This document shows, in pieces, positions 46,780-55,804 of a DNA stretch of 64,000 nucleotides. Under the pieces are notes generated by a model. It was given only the letters and a program-made list of their open reading frames with translations, was not told the origin of the DNA and made no database searches. The stretch spans positions 1 to 64,000 of the forward strand of contig CAJFKV010000006.1 in assembly GCA_904387055.1 (NCBI GenBank). The letters are read 5' to 3'. The stretch's first letter is position 1; every line of letters starts with the position of its first letter. The position numbers and the translations under genes were made by a program. The DNA comes from Candidatus Heteroruminococcus faecigallinarum (GTDB lineage: Bacteria; Bacillota; Clostridia; Oscillospirales; Ruminococcaceae).

Positions 46780-47829
46780 TCAGCCGCCCACCACCGTCTG
46801 CACCACCGACCCGGGCGTCCGCTCCGCCACGCCCTTCACAATCTCCCGCAGATGGAAGATCTGGGAATCGTCGATCCGGTACTCCCAGCCGTAGCTGTCC
46901 CCCTCCCGATGGACCACCATGGTAAAGTCGTCCACAAAGAGGGTGTAGCGGGTTCCCCCGGCAAAGGAAAGGTCGTACCGGTCGTACTGGCCGGGCCCCG
47001 CTTCCCGGATGTAATCGTCGGTTCTCTGGCCGCCCCGGCGGCCGTCCACATCCAGGTCCTCGATCAGGTCGGCAATCTCCTCCAGGTCCTGCGGATCGGT
47101 GACGGTGGTCTGCACCGCCCACAGCTGGTCGTGGGACTGGCCGTCAAAGGAAATCTGGGTCAGGGTCATCCCGTAGTAGGAGGCCATCCACTGGGGACGG
47201 GGCGGGTAATCCTCCTGGCAGAGGTAGACCAGGTCCATCAGCCTCTCCCGCTCTTCCTGGGTGGAGCGGCAGAGGCTGCCGCCCAGGGAGATCTGCTCCT
47301 CGCTCACCAGATACTGGGAGAGGGTGCCGTCCTTCATGCGGATCTGGACGGTGGCCGGCTGGGGATCCTCCCGCTGGGGCGTCTCCTGGGTGGGGGACGC
47401 CTGCCCCAGCCGCTGGAGGAATTCCCGCTTGTCGTTGTTGTCGGTCACCCGGTAGCACAGGCCGTCCTCCCCGCCGATGACATACACATCCTGCACCTGG
47501 TTCAGGCTCACCTCCCCGTCCACGGGGGCCGTTTCCAGGCTGCTGGACGGCTGGGACTCCTCCTCCGGCTGGGAGGAGGACTCCTCCCGGGAGCTTTCTT
47601 CCCGGGAAGCTTCCTCCTGGGAGGAGCTGTCCGGCCGGCTGGAGGAAGCGGCGCCGCTGCCCGCCCCATCGCCGGACGAGGGGGCCTCCTGGGAGGAGCT
47701 GGAGCTTTGGGGGACGAGAAGGGTCTCGGGATCGCCCGACTTTCCGCCGGCAAAGAAGAGGATGACAAATCCCACCATCAGGGCGGCGCAGAGGAGCCCC
47801 CCTGCCAGGTACAATTTCCGTTGATTCAT
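46780..47829 (-). CDS. Signal-anchored extracytoplasmic protein of unknown function (paralog of next gene)
   Basis: N-terminal TM, Ser/Glu-rich linker; C-terminus ...GTRYTLFVDDFTMVV...VKGVAERTPGSVVQTVVGG. Confidence 0.7.
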   Translation of the reverse strand: MNQRKLYLAGGLLCAALMVGFVILFFAGGKSGDPETLLVPQSSSSSQEAPSSGDGAGSGAASSSRPDSSSQEEASREESSREESSSQPEEESQPSSSLETAPVDGEVSLNQVQDVYVIGGEDGLCYRVTDNNDKREFLQRLGQASPTQETPQREDPQPATVQIRMKDGTLSQYLVSEEQISLGGSLCRSTQEERERLMDLVYLCQEDYPPRPQWMASYYGMTLTQISFDGQSHDQLWAVQTTVTDPQDLEEIADLIEDLDVDGRRGGQRTDDYIREAGPGQYDRYDLSFAGGTRYTLFVDDFTMVVHREGDSYGWEYRIDDSQIFHLREIVKGVAERTPGSVVQTVVGG

Positions 47830-47856
47830 GGTGCTGTGTCCTTTCCGGCGGAAGGG

Positions 47857-48828
47857 TCATTCCGCCACTGTCAATGTAAGAACCGAGCCGGGGATCTCCC
47901 GGGCGGCATCGATCAAGGCCTGGGCCAGGGCATCGGCCTCCTCCGGGTCCAGGGTGTACTCCACCGCCTGGTCCCGGGAAACCGACCGGATGGTCAGCCT
48001 GCCCTGGTCCTCCCACACCTGGTACCGTTCCCCGGTGTCAAAGGTGAGCCGGCACCAGTTGCCGGTTTCGTCTCCCCCGTCCGCCACCTGCCAGCTTTCC
48101 GGCTGGCAGGTGAGGCGGGCAAAGGGCTCGGCCGCCGCCCACATCTCGTCAAAGCCCTCCGTATCCACCTGGGCCTGCCACTGGCCGTCGGTGGAGGTCC
48201 AGTGGTATTCCACCTGGCTCAGCCGCTCCAGGGGCATGGAGGCCAGCCACACCGGCTGGGCGGGGAGCTCCTCCGCCAGCTGGCCGATCAGCTGCCGGAG
48301 CTGGGCCCGCTGGTCGGCGGTGGACTCCAGCAGCTCCCCGTTGCCGGTGATCTGGGCGTCGTCCACCAGGAAAGCGTACTCCTCCCCATCGGTGCCGGTC
48401 ACCAGGACCGTGTCCGCCCCGTCCGGCTCCCGGACCTCCTGCTCCCATGCCAGGGAGAGCTGGTTGATTGCCGCCGCAACCCGTTCCCGGTCCTCCCCGT
48501 CCACCTGGTAGGCCACCATCGTCCCGGCGGGGAGGAGGGTCATCCGCTCCACCTCCTGGGTATTGATGTATTCATTGGAGAGGGGAAGGTCCTCCTGGGG
48601 TCCCTCTTCCCCCGGGACCGGCTCCAGCGTTCCCGCCGGGGAGGAGGAAGAAGAGGGCCCGCTTTCCCCTTCCGGGGGGAGCGCGCTCTCCCCGGAGGAG
48701 CCCTCCGGCAGGAGGGGAGGCTGGCTCTCCCCCTGGGAAGAGGGATTGGCGAGAAAGACCGCCGCCAGCACCACCAGCACCAGCACACAAACAGCCAGAA
48801 CAAGCATCGTGGGTTTTCCAAGGTTCAT
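47857..48828 (-). CDS. Signal-anchored extracytoplasmic protein of unknown function (paralog of previous gene)
   Basis: MNLGKPTMLVLAVCVLVLVVLAAVFLANPSS..., Ser-rich linker; C-terminus GERYQVWEDQGRLTI...IDAAREIPGSVLTLTVAE. Confidence 0.7.
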   Translation of the reverse strand: MNLGKPTMLVLAVCVLVLVVLAAVFLANPSSQGESQPPLLPEGSSGESALPPEGESGPSSSSSPAGTLEPVPGEEGPQEDLPLSNEYINTQEVERMTLLPAGTMVAYQVDGEDRERVAAAINQLSLAWEQEVREPDGADTVLVTGTDGEEYAFLVDDAQITGNGELLESTADQRAQLRQLIGQLAEELPAQPVWLASMPLERLSQVEYHWTSTDGQWQAQVDTEGFDEMWAAAEPFARLTCQPESWQVADGGDETGNWCRLTFDTGERYQVWEDQGRLTIRSVSRDQAVEYTLDPEEADALAQALIDAAREIPGSVLTLTVAE

Positions 48829-49157
48829 AATCGACCGTATCCTTTCTTTGATAGAACTTTCTTCAAAGGAGAGAAATCCCCCGGCAAAGGCGGACCCCTT
48901 CCAGGCGGGCAGGGGGCTGCGGCTCCACACCAGCCTCCAAGGGCGGATCCCGGAATGGTTCGGCCGGATTTTCTCTTCCACCCGGCTGCCCCTCCTTGGG
49001 CGATGGGCATCGTCTATGCGGATAGCATACGGGAAAAGGCCGCAGCCTGTCAAGCCTCTTTCCTCCTTTTGGACCCGGCGGGGCATCGACCCCCTGTCCC
49101 GGCGCATAGCCTATGGAAGAAGCGACCGCCCCCCTTGGGGGGAAAGGAGGAATCGCC

Positions 49158-49859
49158 ATGCTGCCACACCGGGACCCCCGCCCCCGCGCCGCCCTGGCCA
49201 TCCTGCTGGGGAGCCTGGCCGGCCTCTGCCTGTGGACCGCCGCCCAGCTGGACCAGCCCGATTTCACCCCCGCCGGGTTGCTGGAAACCCTCCCCCATCA
49301 GCGTTCCCCCTCCCCGGCGGGGACCGTCTATCTGGCCTTCTGGGGGGACGAGGCCTCCCCCTGGGAGGAGATACTGGACCTGCTGGAAGAGGAGGAGGCG
49401 CCCGCCTCCTTCTTCCTCGCCCCCGCCGGCCAGGGGGACGGTCCCCTGCTGCGCCGGATGCGGGACGAGGGCCACGCCCTGGGCCTTCTCTGCCCGGGGG
49501 AGAGTCTCCAGGAAGGGGAGCCCCTCTTCTGGGAAACCTTCGACCGGTGGGAAGCCCTCCTCCAGGGGGAAACGGGCCGGCGCCCCTCCCTCTGCCTGCT
49601 GCCCCAGGGGGTGGAAGCCCCCTGGCTCCAGGATGGACTTTCCACGCGGGGATACCGCTGGGTGGACCAATCCGCCGCCGTCTGGGACCCCCCCTCCGCC
49701 CTCCCGGAGGAGGAGCAGCAGCTGGTGCTGGTCCTCCCCGGCGCTGCCAGCCGGGAGGAGCTGAAACGGACCCTCCTCCTCTTCCGGGAGGCGGGATGGG
49801 CCTTTGCCACCCTGGAGGAAAACGGGGCGCCGGTGATTTCGGAACCTCCCTCTGTCTAA
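49158..49859 (+). CDS. Signal-anchored protein resembling a degenerate NodB-type polysaccharide deacetylase
   Basis: GTVYLAFWGDEASPWEEILDLLEEEEAPASFFLAPAGQGDGPLLRRMRDEGHALGLLCPG. Confidence 0.55.
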   Translation: MLPHRDPRPRAALAILLGSLAGLCLWTAAQLDQPDFTPAGLLETLPHQRSPSPAGTVYLAFWGDEASPWEEILDLLEEEEAPASFFLAPAGQGDGPLLRRMRDEGHALGLLCPGESLQEGEPLFWETFDRWEALLQGETGRRPSLCLLPQGVEAPWLQDGLSTRGYRWVDQSAAVWDPPSALPEEEQQLVLVLPGAASREELKRTLLLFREAGWAFATLEENGAPVISEPPSV

Positions 49860-50018
49860 AAGGTGCTTCCCGGAAGCCGTTTTGTTGCCCCGTGTCCGCC
49901 GTTTTCCCCGCGATGCCCTCTTTTATCTTGTTTTCAGCTTGGGAGAGTATGGTGAAACCGGCGGACGGCCCCCCGCCCGCCGATTCTGCCGGGGTTTTCC
50001 CGGAAAAGGAGGTGTCCT

Positions 50019-50567
50019 GTGAAACCCCTGCGTTTGCTGCTTCCCCTTCTCCTGTGGCTGTTCTGCTGCACCGCCCCTTTGGCGGCAGCCGCCCTGGCCG
50101 GGGAGCTGTACCCCTCTTGTCCGCCGCCGGCCGGCCCGGCGGTCTCCACCGGCTGCTGGCAGGCGGTCATCCTGGTGGTGGCCCTGGCCCTGGGGGTGGT
50201 GGCAGCCAGCTGCCTGGGGAACAGGCGCCGCCATGGCCGCCCCCAGCAGGGCAGCAAAAACGCCCCCGGAAGCATCCTCCCGGGGGCGTTTTCTCTTTTT
50301 TACAGGGGCGGCCGGTCAGCCTCGATGGCGGAAAATCCGGGGCCGCAGCCGGTAAATATACGCCCAGATCAGGTTGGTGAGGGCAAAGTCGTACACGGCA
50401 AAGACCACATTCCCCATCAGCAGCAGGACCAGCACCGAATACCGGCCAAAACTGCCGAAGCTCTCCAGCACGTCGGCAATGCCGAACAGATAGATCACAA
50501 TCAGATAGGCGACCACAATCGCCACATTAAAGATCAGGAACTTCAAGGCATATTGCAGCGGCTTTGA
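50019..50567 (+). CDS. Small signal/TM protein ORF that reads through an intrinsic terminator (real 3' end uncertain)
   Basis: AAAGGAGG then GTG; MKPLRLLLPLLLWLFCCTAPLAAAALAGELYPS...AVILVVALALGVVAASCLGNRRRHGR. Confidence 0.4.
   Translation: MKPLRLLLPLLLWLFCCTAPLAAAALAGELYPSCPPPAGPAVSTGCWQAVILVVALALGVVAASCLGNRRRHGRPQQGSKNAPGSILPGAFSLFYRGGRSASMAENPGPQPVNIRPDQVGEGKVVHGKDHIPHQQQDQHRIPAKTAEALQHVGNAEQIDHNQIGDHNRHIKDQELQGILQRL
50257..50293. terminator. Bidirectional intrinsic terminator
   Basis: AAAACGCCCCCGG-...-CCGGGGGCGTTTT. Confidence 0.85.
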
Positions 50568-50858
50568 CCGCAGCCGGTCCAGCCGGAACTTCAAAATGGG
50601 ATAGTAGCCGAAGAAGAACACAAACATCAGGGCAGCTTCCCGGTCCGGCACCACAAAAAGGGCCAAAATCGACGCCGCCCCGTAAACCAGCGCCGCAGTG
50701 GAAGCGCCGTTTTCCACCACCACCGCCACCAGCACAATGCCCGCCGCCGCAGGAAGGGCATAGGTGGCAAAGGGGATCATCCCGGTGAGGAACATTAAGA
50801 GCGTGCAGAGCGCAGCGGCCAGGCCGCCCAGCGCCACCTGCGTGCTTTTTTTACCCAT
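50316..50858 (-). CDS. Polytopic membrane protein (possibly ECF-type S-component-like)
   Basis: 180 aa; QVALGGLAAALCTLLMFLTGMIPFATYALPAAAGIVLVAVVVENGASTAALVYGAASILALFV. Confidence 0.6.
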   Translation of the reverse strand: MGKKSTQVALGGLAAALCTLLMFLTGMIPFATYALPAAAGIVLVAVVVENGASTAALVYGAASILALFVVPDREAALMFVFFFGYYPILKFRLDRLRSKPLQYALKFLIFNVAIVVAYLIVIYLFGIADVLESFGSFGRYSVLVLLLMGNVVFAVYDFALTNLIWAYIYRLRPRIFRHRG

Positions 50859-50891
50859 GAATCCACATTCCTTTCCGTAAGCTGCTCCCCA

Positions 50892-51527
50892 TCAGTGGCA
50901 GAAGCTGCACAGGCAGTCAGCACACCAAAGCGTGGCACAGAGATCGCACATGCTGCATCCTGCGCCCCCCATGGTCTGGTAGCCGCCCCGGGGGAAGCCG
51001 GTCTGCTGCTGCCACATGAGCTGGTTGAGGGCATTGCGGTATTCCGGGTTGCCCGGGTCCTGCTGGCAGGCGGTCTGGAAATAGCTGACCGCCTGGTCCA
51101 GCCATCCCCGGGAATAACAGATATAGCCCTTCAGGAAGGACCACTCCCCGTCCCGCTGGGAGGAGGGAACCCCGTCCAGCAGCTCCTCCGCCTCCGAAAT
51201 CCGGCCGCCGTTGATGAGGCGGCGGATATCGGCAAACCGGGAGGAGCCGGCGCTCTGCTGGGAGTATCCCCCGCCGTAGCCGCCGGAATATCCCCCCGAA
51301 TACCCGCCGCCGTAGCCGGAGGACTGGCGCTGCCCGCTCCGCCGCTGCCGCTGAATCTCGTCGTAGGCGGCGTTGATCTCCTGCATCTTCTCCTCCGCCA
51401 GATCGGAAAGGGGGTTGCCGGCGTAGGTGTCCGGATGGTACTTCCGGGCCAGGTTCCGATAGGCGGTCTTGATCTCATCGTCGGAGGCGTTGGGGGAGAC
51501 TCCAAGAATCTCATAAGGGTCTTTCAT
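50892..51527 (-). CDS. J-domain protein with Gly/Tyr-rich linker and Cys-rich C-terminus
   Basis: [74 protein letters not shown]. Confidence 0.88.
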   Translation of the reverse strand: MKDPYEILGVSPNASDDEIKTAYRNLARKYHPDTYAGNPLSDLAEEKMQEINAAYDEIQRQRRSGQRQSSGYGGGYSGGYSGGYGGGYSQQSAGSSRFADIRRLINGGRISEAEELLDGVPSSQRDGEWSFLKGYICYSRGWLDQAVSYFQTACQQDPGNPEYRNALNQLMWQQQTGFPRGGYQTMGGAGCSMCDLCATLWCADCLCSFCH

Positions 51528-52405
51528 TGGGTGGCTACCTCCTTGCATTTCCAATCCAGCAGTTGATCCACGCTGGCTTTCAGTCCCATGAACAGAATAT
51601 TCTCCAAAATCGGCCCAAACCGGCGGACCTGCAGAAGATTGTAGGTCTTCCCCGCCTCGCCGATGGTCAGGTAAAGGGTTCCCCTGGCCCCCTGCCGGAC
51701 ACGGGCGATTCCTTCCCGGTCCCCCGGCTCCAGCCGGTCCCGCAGGACAAAGGGGTTGTATCCTCCCCGCTCCAGGTCCTCTTCCAGGTCGTCCAGGGCG
51801 TCGATCAGATAGACATACCGCCCCACCAGGTAGCCCAGCCGGGCCAGCACCCGCCGCTGGCCCTCGTCCTGGGACAACGTCTCAAACATGGCCCCCAGGC
51901 TGCGGGCAGTGGGCTCCGCCGCCTGGTCCACCGACGGGCACCCGGCCTTTTCCAGGGCGGCCTGCTCCTCCATGGCCTCTTCCAGCACGGCCGCCGCCTG
52001 GGGCTGGCGGCCGGCGGCTTGTCCGTACGCGCGGGAGAGGGCCAGCCACCCGGCGGCAGCTCCCGCCCGCTTGACCAGCCCCTCGTCCTGCCGGTCATCC
52101 TTCACCTTGTGGGCCAGCACCAGGACAGCCAGGTCGGCCGCTGCCGCCAGCTGGGGATTCTCCCCACAGATGAGGGTCTTCTTCAGCGGATTGAGCATGC
52201 AGCGCCCGGGATTGATGGAGGGATCCCCTTCGCCCACCGCCATGGCCACCAGGGACAGGAAGGTGAAGTCGTAGTTGAGGGTCAGCCTGGCCAAGGGGCC
52301 GAAGGAACGGCCCAGCTGCCGGCAGAGGCCGCAGTAGACCGCCCTGTAGGCTTCCAGCTCGCAGACCCGCAGCTGGGGCTGGACCGGTCGGATATATCCA
52401 AACAA
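51524..52405 (-). CDS. DUF5685-type protein
   Basis: [55 protein letters not shown] start after GGAGG. Confidence 0.75.
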   Translation of the reverse strand: MFGYIRPVQPQLRVCELEAYRAVYCGLCRQLGRSFGPLARLTLNYDFTFLSLVAMAVGEGDPSINPGRCMLNPLKKTLICGENPQLAAAADLAVLVLAHKVKDDRQDEGLVKRAGAAAGWLALSRAYGQAAGRQPQAAAVLEEAMEEQAALEKAGCPSVDQAAEPTARSLGAMFETLSQDEGQRRVLARLGYLVGRYVYLIDALDDLEEDLERGGYNPFVLRDRLEPGDREGIARVRQGARGTLYLTIGEAGKTYNLLQVRRFGPILENILFMGLKASVDQLLDWKCKEVATQ

Positions 52406-52529
52406 GCAAAAACCTCCTTGTCCACTCCCCAAAAGGCGGAAAACCCACCTTATAAAACAGGATAATTGTACACCAATGGGAACCGCAATGGGTTAAGAAA
52501 TTATGAATACACCGTTTCCTTCCAGGAAA

Positions 52530-52562
52530 AAAGGCGGCGCGGCCGGTCGCCGCGCCGCCTTT
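52530..52562 (-). terminator. Terminator of the downstream end of the 8-gene operon
   Basis: AAAGGCGGCGCGG...CCGCGCCGCCTTT followed by T's on the minus strand. Confidence 0.85.
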
Positions 52563-52574
52563 GCAAAGGGGCGG

Positions 52575-53600
52575 TCAGGTTTTTGTCAGGTGAATGCGGC
52601 AGCAGGAACAGCCTTCTGCCAGGGTTTGGGGGATCTCCACCTGGATGGACGGGTCGTAGGTTTCACAGATACCCCGGTACACCTCCTCGCAGAAGATCCT
52701 CCCCAGGTCTTCCGCCTGGTGGTCCCGCCACACCTGGGCCAGAACACACCGGCGGACGGTCAGTTTTCCTTCGCCGGGGGTAAGGACCTCGTCCTCCTTC
52801 TGGAATCGGAAGTCCAGGAAGATGTCCCCGTCCCGGATCAGCCGGTCGACGCCGCTTGCCTTCCCTTCCCGGCGGTCCAGCTCCCGCAGCCGCTCGCCCC
52901 GGCAGTTGGCCCAGGCCCGCAGCCCCTTGCGGAGGGTTTCCTCCCCCAGCTCCTCCCGGATCAAGGACGCCATGTGGTAATACAGCAGGCCGAACATGGT
53001 GTTGATGGAGGCGGCGCAGTCCCGGCCATAGTCCTCCCAGTCCTTCTCCTCATAAGGGGAGAGAGGGTAGGGCTTTTGGTTGGCCTTGCGGCAATGGATG
53101 TAAAAATGGCAGTGGTCGCCCCCGTTGGTCAGCGTCTCGCACAGGTTCACCTGCACCGCCGGGTCAAACCGGCCGTACAAACAGTGGTGGACCTCTTCGC
53201 AGTAGATGGACCCATACCGAAGGGGCTCGCCCAGGTTCTTGTCCTCCAGGGAAGCCCAGATCTCCGCGTTGGGGCAGCGGGTGGTGTGGGAATGTTTCAC
53301 CTCGGGGGTGAGGACCTTGACCCCGTCGTCGTGCTCGAAGCGGGGGTCACCGATCAGGTCCCCGTGGCTGAACAGGGTCACCAGGTCGATGGGCCAGCCG
53401 TTGGCGTCGGCAATCCGGCGCATCCGCTGCCCCCGCTCGGTGCCGTAGTTGCGCACCGCCTGGCGGATCACCCGTTCTCCTTTTTCCCCGTGGTCGTCGA
53501 TGCAGGTCTTGGCGAAGAAGTAAAACAACCCCACCCAGTAAAACTGCTGCCGCTCGGGCGCTGTGGTTTCAATATACCGGTTCTCCCAAGAAATTCCCAT
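52575..53600 (-). CDS. L-2-amino-thiazoline-4-carboxylic acid hydrolase-like protein (two internal repeats)
   Basis: IYCEEVHHCLYGRFDPAVQVNLCETLTNGGDHCHFYI and IFCEEVYRGICETYDPSIQVEIPQTLAEGCSCCRIHL. Confidence 0.7.
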   Translation of the reverse strand: MGISWENRYIETTAPERQQFYWVGLFYFFAKTCIDDHGEKGERVIRQAVRNYGTERGQRMRRIADANGWPIDLVTLFSHGDLIGDPRFEHDDGVKVLTPEVKHSHTTRCPNAEIWASLEDKNLGEPLRYGSIYCEEVHHCLYGRFDPAVQVNLCETLTNGGDHCHFYIHCRKANQKPYPLSPYEEKDWEDYGRDCAASINTMFGLLYYHMASLIREELGEETLRKGLRAWANCRGERLRELDRREGKASGVDRLIRDGDIFLDFRFQKEDEVLTPGEGKLTVRRCVLAQVWRDHQAEDLGRIFCEEVYRGICETYDPSIQVEIPQTLAEGCSCCRIHLTKT

Positions 53601-53619
53601 GGCTTGCTCGTTCCTCCTT

Positions 53620-54642
53620 TTAGGCCAATGTCATCCGCAGGGTGTGACGGCTGGAACCGTCCTCCTGGATGACCGTCACCTGAATATCCGGGTTGTAGCT
53701 TTCGCAGATGGCCTTGTACACCTCGTCCCGATAGATCCGGCCCAGATGGGGAGCGCCGTGGTCCTCCATCATCTCCCCCACAATCGACCGGTCCACCCGG
53801 ATGTCCGCCTGGGTGGGGGTCAGGGTATGGATGGTCTTTTGGATCCGCTGGTCCAGGAAGAGGTCACTCTGCTCCACCAGGGGGATCAGGTCGTTGGCAG
53901 CGCCGCGGCGGCGGTTCTGCTCCCGCAGGCGGCAGCCCCGCTCGTTGGCCCAGGCCCGGAGGATCTTCCGCAGGGCCTCCTCCCCAAAGGCGTCGTACAC
54001 CGCCTTGGCATAGTGGTACAGATGGAGGGCAAACATGCTGTGGATGGAGGAAACCTCGTTGTCCCCAAAGTCCTCCCACCGCTGGGGATGGTACTCCCCT
54101 GCCGAATAAGGCTTCTGGTTGGCCTTGCGCAGGTGAATGCGGAAGTTGCAGCATTCGTCCCCCTTGGTGAGGATCTCGCAGAGGTTCATCTGGATGGCCG
54201 GGTCAAACTTTCCGTACAGGTAGTGGTGGACCTCCTCACAGTAGATGGACCCGATCTCCAGATACTCGCCGCTCTTCTTGCCCTCCAGCACCGCCCACAT
54301 ATCGTTGTTGGGGCAGGTATACACCTTCATGAAGCTGTGGTCCGGCTCCGAGATGTTGAACCGCTCGTGGCCGCAGGGTTTGGAGAAGCGGGGATCGCTG
54401 TAGATGTCCTTGATGCTGCTCATGGTGATCAGGTCGGGGGGCATGCCGGCAGCGTCGGCCCGCTGGCGCTTGCGCAGGGCCCGCTCCAGGCCGAAGTCCC
54501 GCACTGCCTGGCGCATCACCCGCTCCCCCTCCAGGCCGTACTCGTCCCGACAGCCCTTCATCATAAAATAGAAGATGCTCACCCACAGATATTGCTCCCG
54601 TTCCCGGGGATCTTCCTCCAGATACTGGTTCTCCCAATTCAT
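53620..54642 (-). CDS. L-2-amino-thiazoline-4-carboxylic acid hydrolase-like protein, paralog of previous
   Basis: IYCEEVHHYLYGKFDPAIQMNLCEILTKGDECCNFRIHLRKANQKPY and IYRDEVYKAICESYNPDIQVTVIQED. Confidence 0.7.
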   Translation of the reverse strand: MNWENQYLEEDPREREQYLWVSIFYFMMKGCRDEYGLEGERVMRQAVRDFGLERALRKRQRADAAGMPPDLITMSSIKDIYSDPRFSKPCGHERFNISEPDHSFMKVYTCPNNDMWAVLEGKKSGEYLEIGSIYCEEVHHYLYGKFDPAIQMNLCEILTKGDECCNFRIHLRKANQKPYSAGEYHPQRWEDFGDNEVSSIHSMFALHLYHYAKAVYDAFGEEALRKILRAWANERGCRLREQNRRRGAANDLIPLVEQSDLFLDQRIQKTIHTLTPTQADIRVDRSIVGEMMEDHGAPHLGRIYRDEVYKAICESYNPDIQVTVIQEDGSSRHTLRMTLA

Positions 54643-54705
54643 TCTTTCTCGCCTCCATCATCAAAAAAAGGTTGATTCTCTCCGGCCGGGATCCCTTGCA
54701 TTCCT

Positions 54706-55776
54706 TTACTCTTCCAGAATGTGGCAGTCATCATACTCCCAGACCGCATAACAGCCGGTGCCCACGGCATATTCTTCGCTGGTGTCGCTGATGGGCAGAT
54801 CGGCAATCATGGTACTGCCGTTGTCCATCGTCAGCACAAACCGGATCGACGCCCCCAAATAGACCCGCGTGGTGACGGTGCCGTGGAGGAAGTTCCGGTC
54901 CTCCGGCGGTTCCATCTGCAGGCGAAGCCGCTCCGGGCGCTGGGAGGCAATCACCTTCTGGCCCACCGCCAGATCCTCGATGGAGATGCCGTGGAGGGTG
55001 GTGTCCCCACACTGGACCACCGCCCGGTTTTCGGCGTACTCCTTGACCTCCCCCTCCATCAGGTTGGTACCGCCGATGAAGGCAGCCACAAACTGGGTCT
55101 TGGGGTGCTCGTACATCTCCAGGGGGGTGCCCAGCTGCTCCACCACACCGCCGTTCATGATGGCGATGGTATCGGCCATGGTGAGGGCCTCCTCCTGGTC
55201 GTGGGTGACGAAGATGGTGGTCACGTTCAGCTTCTTCTGAATGTTGCGGATCTCCAGGCGCATCTCCTTGCGGAGCTTGGCGTCCAGGTTGCTGAGGGGT
55301 TCATCCAGCAGCAGAAGGTCCGGGTTCATCACCAGGGCGCGGGCCAGGGCGACCCGCTGCTGCTGGCCGCCGGACAGCTCCTTGGGGTAGCGCTTGCCCA
55401 GGTTCTCCAGGCGCACCATCTCCAGACCGGCCTGTACCTTCTCTTTGATCTCCGCCTTGGGCAGGCCATGGCGCTTGAGGCCGTAGGCAATGTTCTGCTC
55501 CACCGTCATGTGGGGAAAGAGGGCATAATTCTGAAACACCATCCCGTTGGAGCGTTTGTCCGGCGGCAGGTCGGTAATGTCCTTGCTGTTGATGATGATG
55601 GACCCTTCGTCGGTCTCGGTAAGGCCGGCGATCATCCGAAGCAGGGTGGTCTTGCCGCAGCCGCTGGGCCCCAGCAGGCAGAGGAACTCCCCGTCGTCCA
55701 CCGTCAGGTTGATGCCCTTGACCACGTGATTCTTCCCAAAGGACTTGTGTACATCTACGATTTCCAATTTTGCCAT
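54706..55776 (-). CDS. ABC transporter ATP-binding protein, spermidine/putrescine (PotA) type
   Basis: LLGPSGCGKTTLLRMIAGL...LSGGQQQRVALARALVMNPDLLLLDEPLSNLDAKLR, C-terminal TOBE-like domain. Confidence 0.92.
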   Translation of the reverse strand: MAKLEIVDVHKSFGKNHVVKGINLTVDDGEFLCLLGPSGCGKTTLLRMIAGLTETDEGSIIINSKDITDLPPDKRSNGMVFQNYALFPHMTVEQNIAYGLKRHGLPKAEIKEKVQAGLEMVRLENLGKRYPKELSGGQQQRVALARALVMNPDLLLLDEPLSNLDAKLRKEMRLEIRNIQKKLNVTTIFVTHDQEEALTMADTIAIMNGGVVEQLGTPLEMYEHPKTQFVAAFIGGTNLMEGEVKEYAENRAVVQCGDTTLHGISIEDLAVGQKVIASQRPERLRLQMEPPEDRNFLHGTVTTRVYLGASIRFVLTMDNGSTMIADLPISDTSEEYAVGTGCYAVWEYDDCHILEE

Positions 55777-55804
55777 ATCGCGATCTTCCTCCCTTTTCTT
55801 CTTC

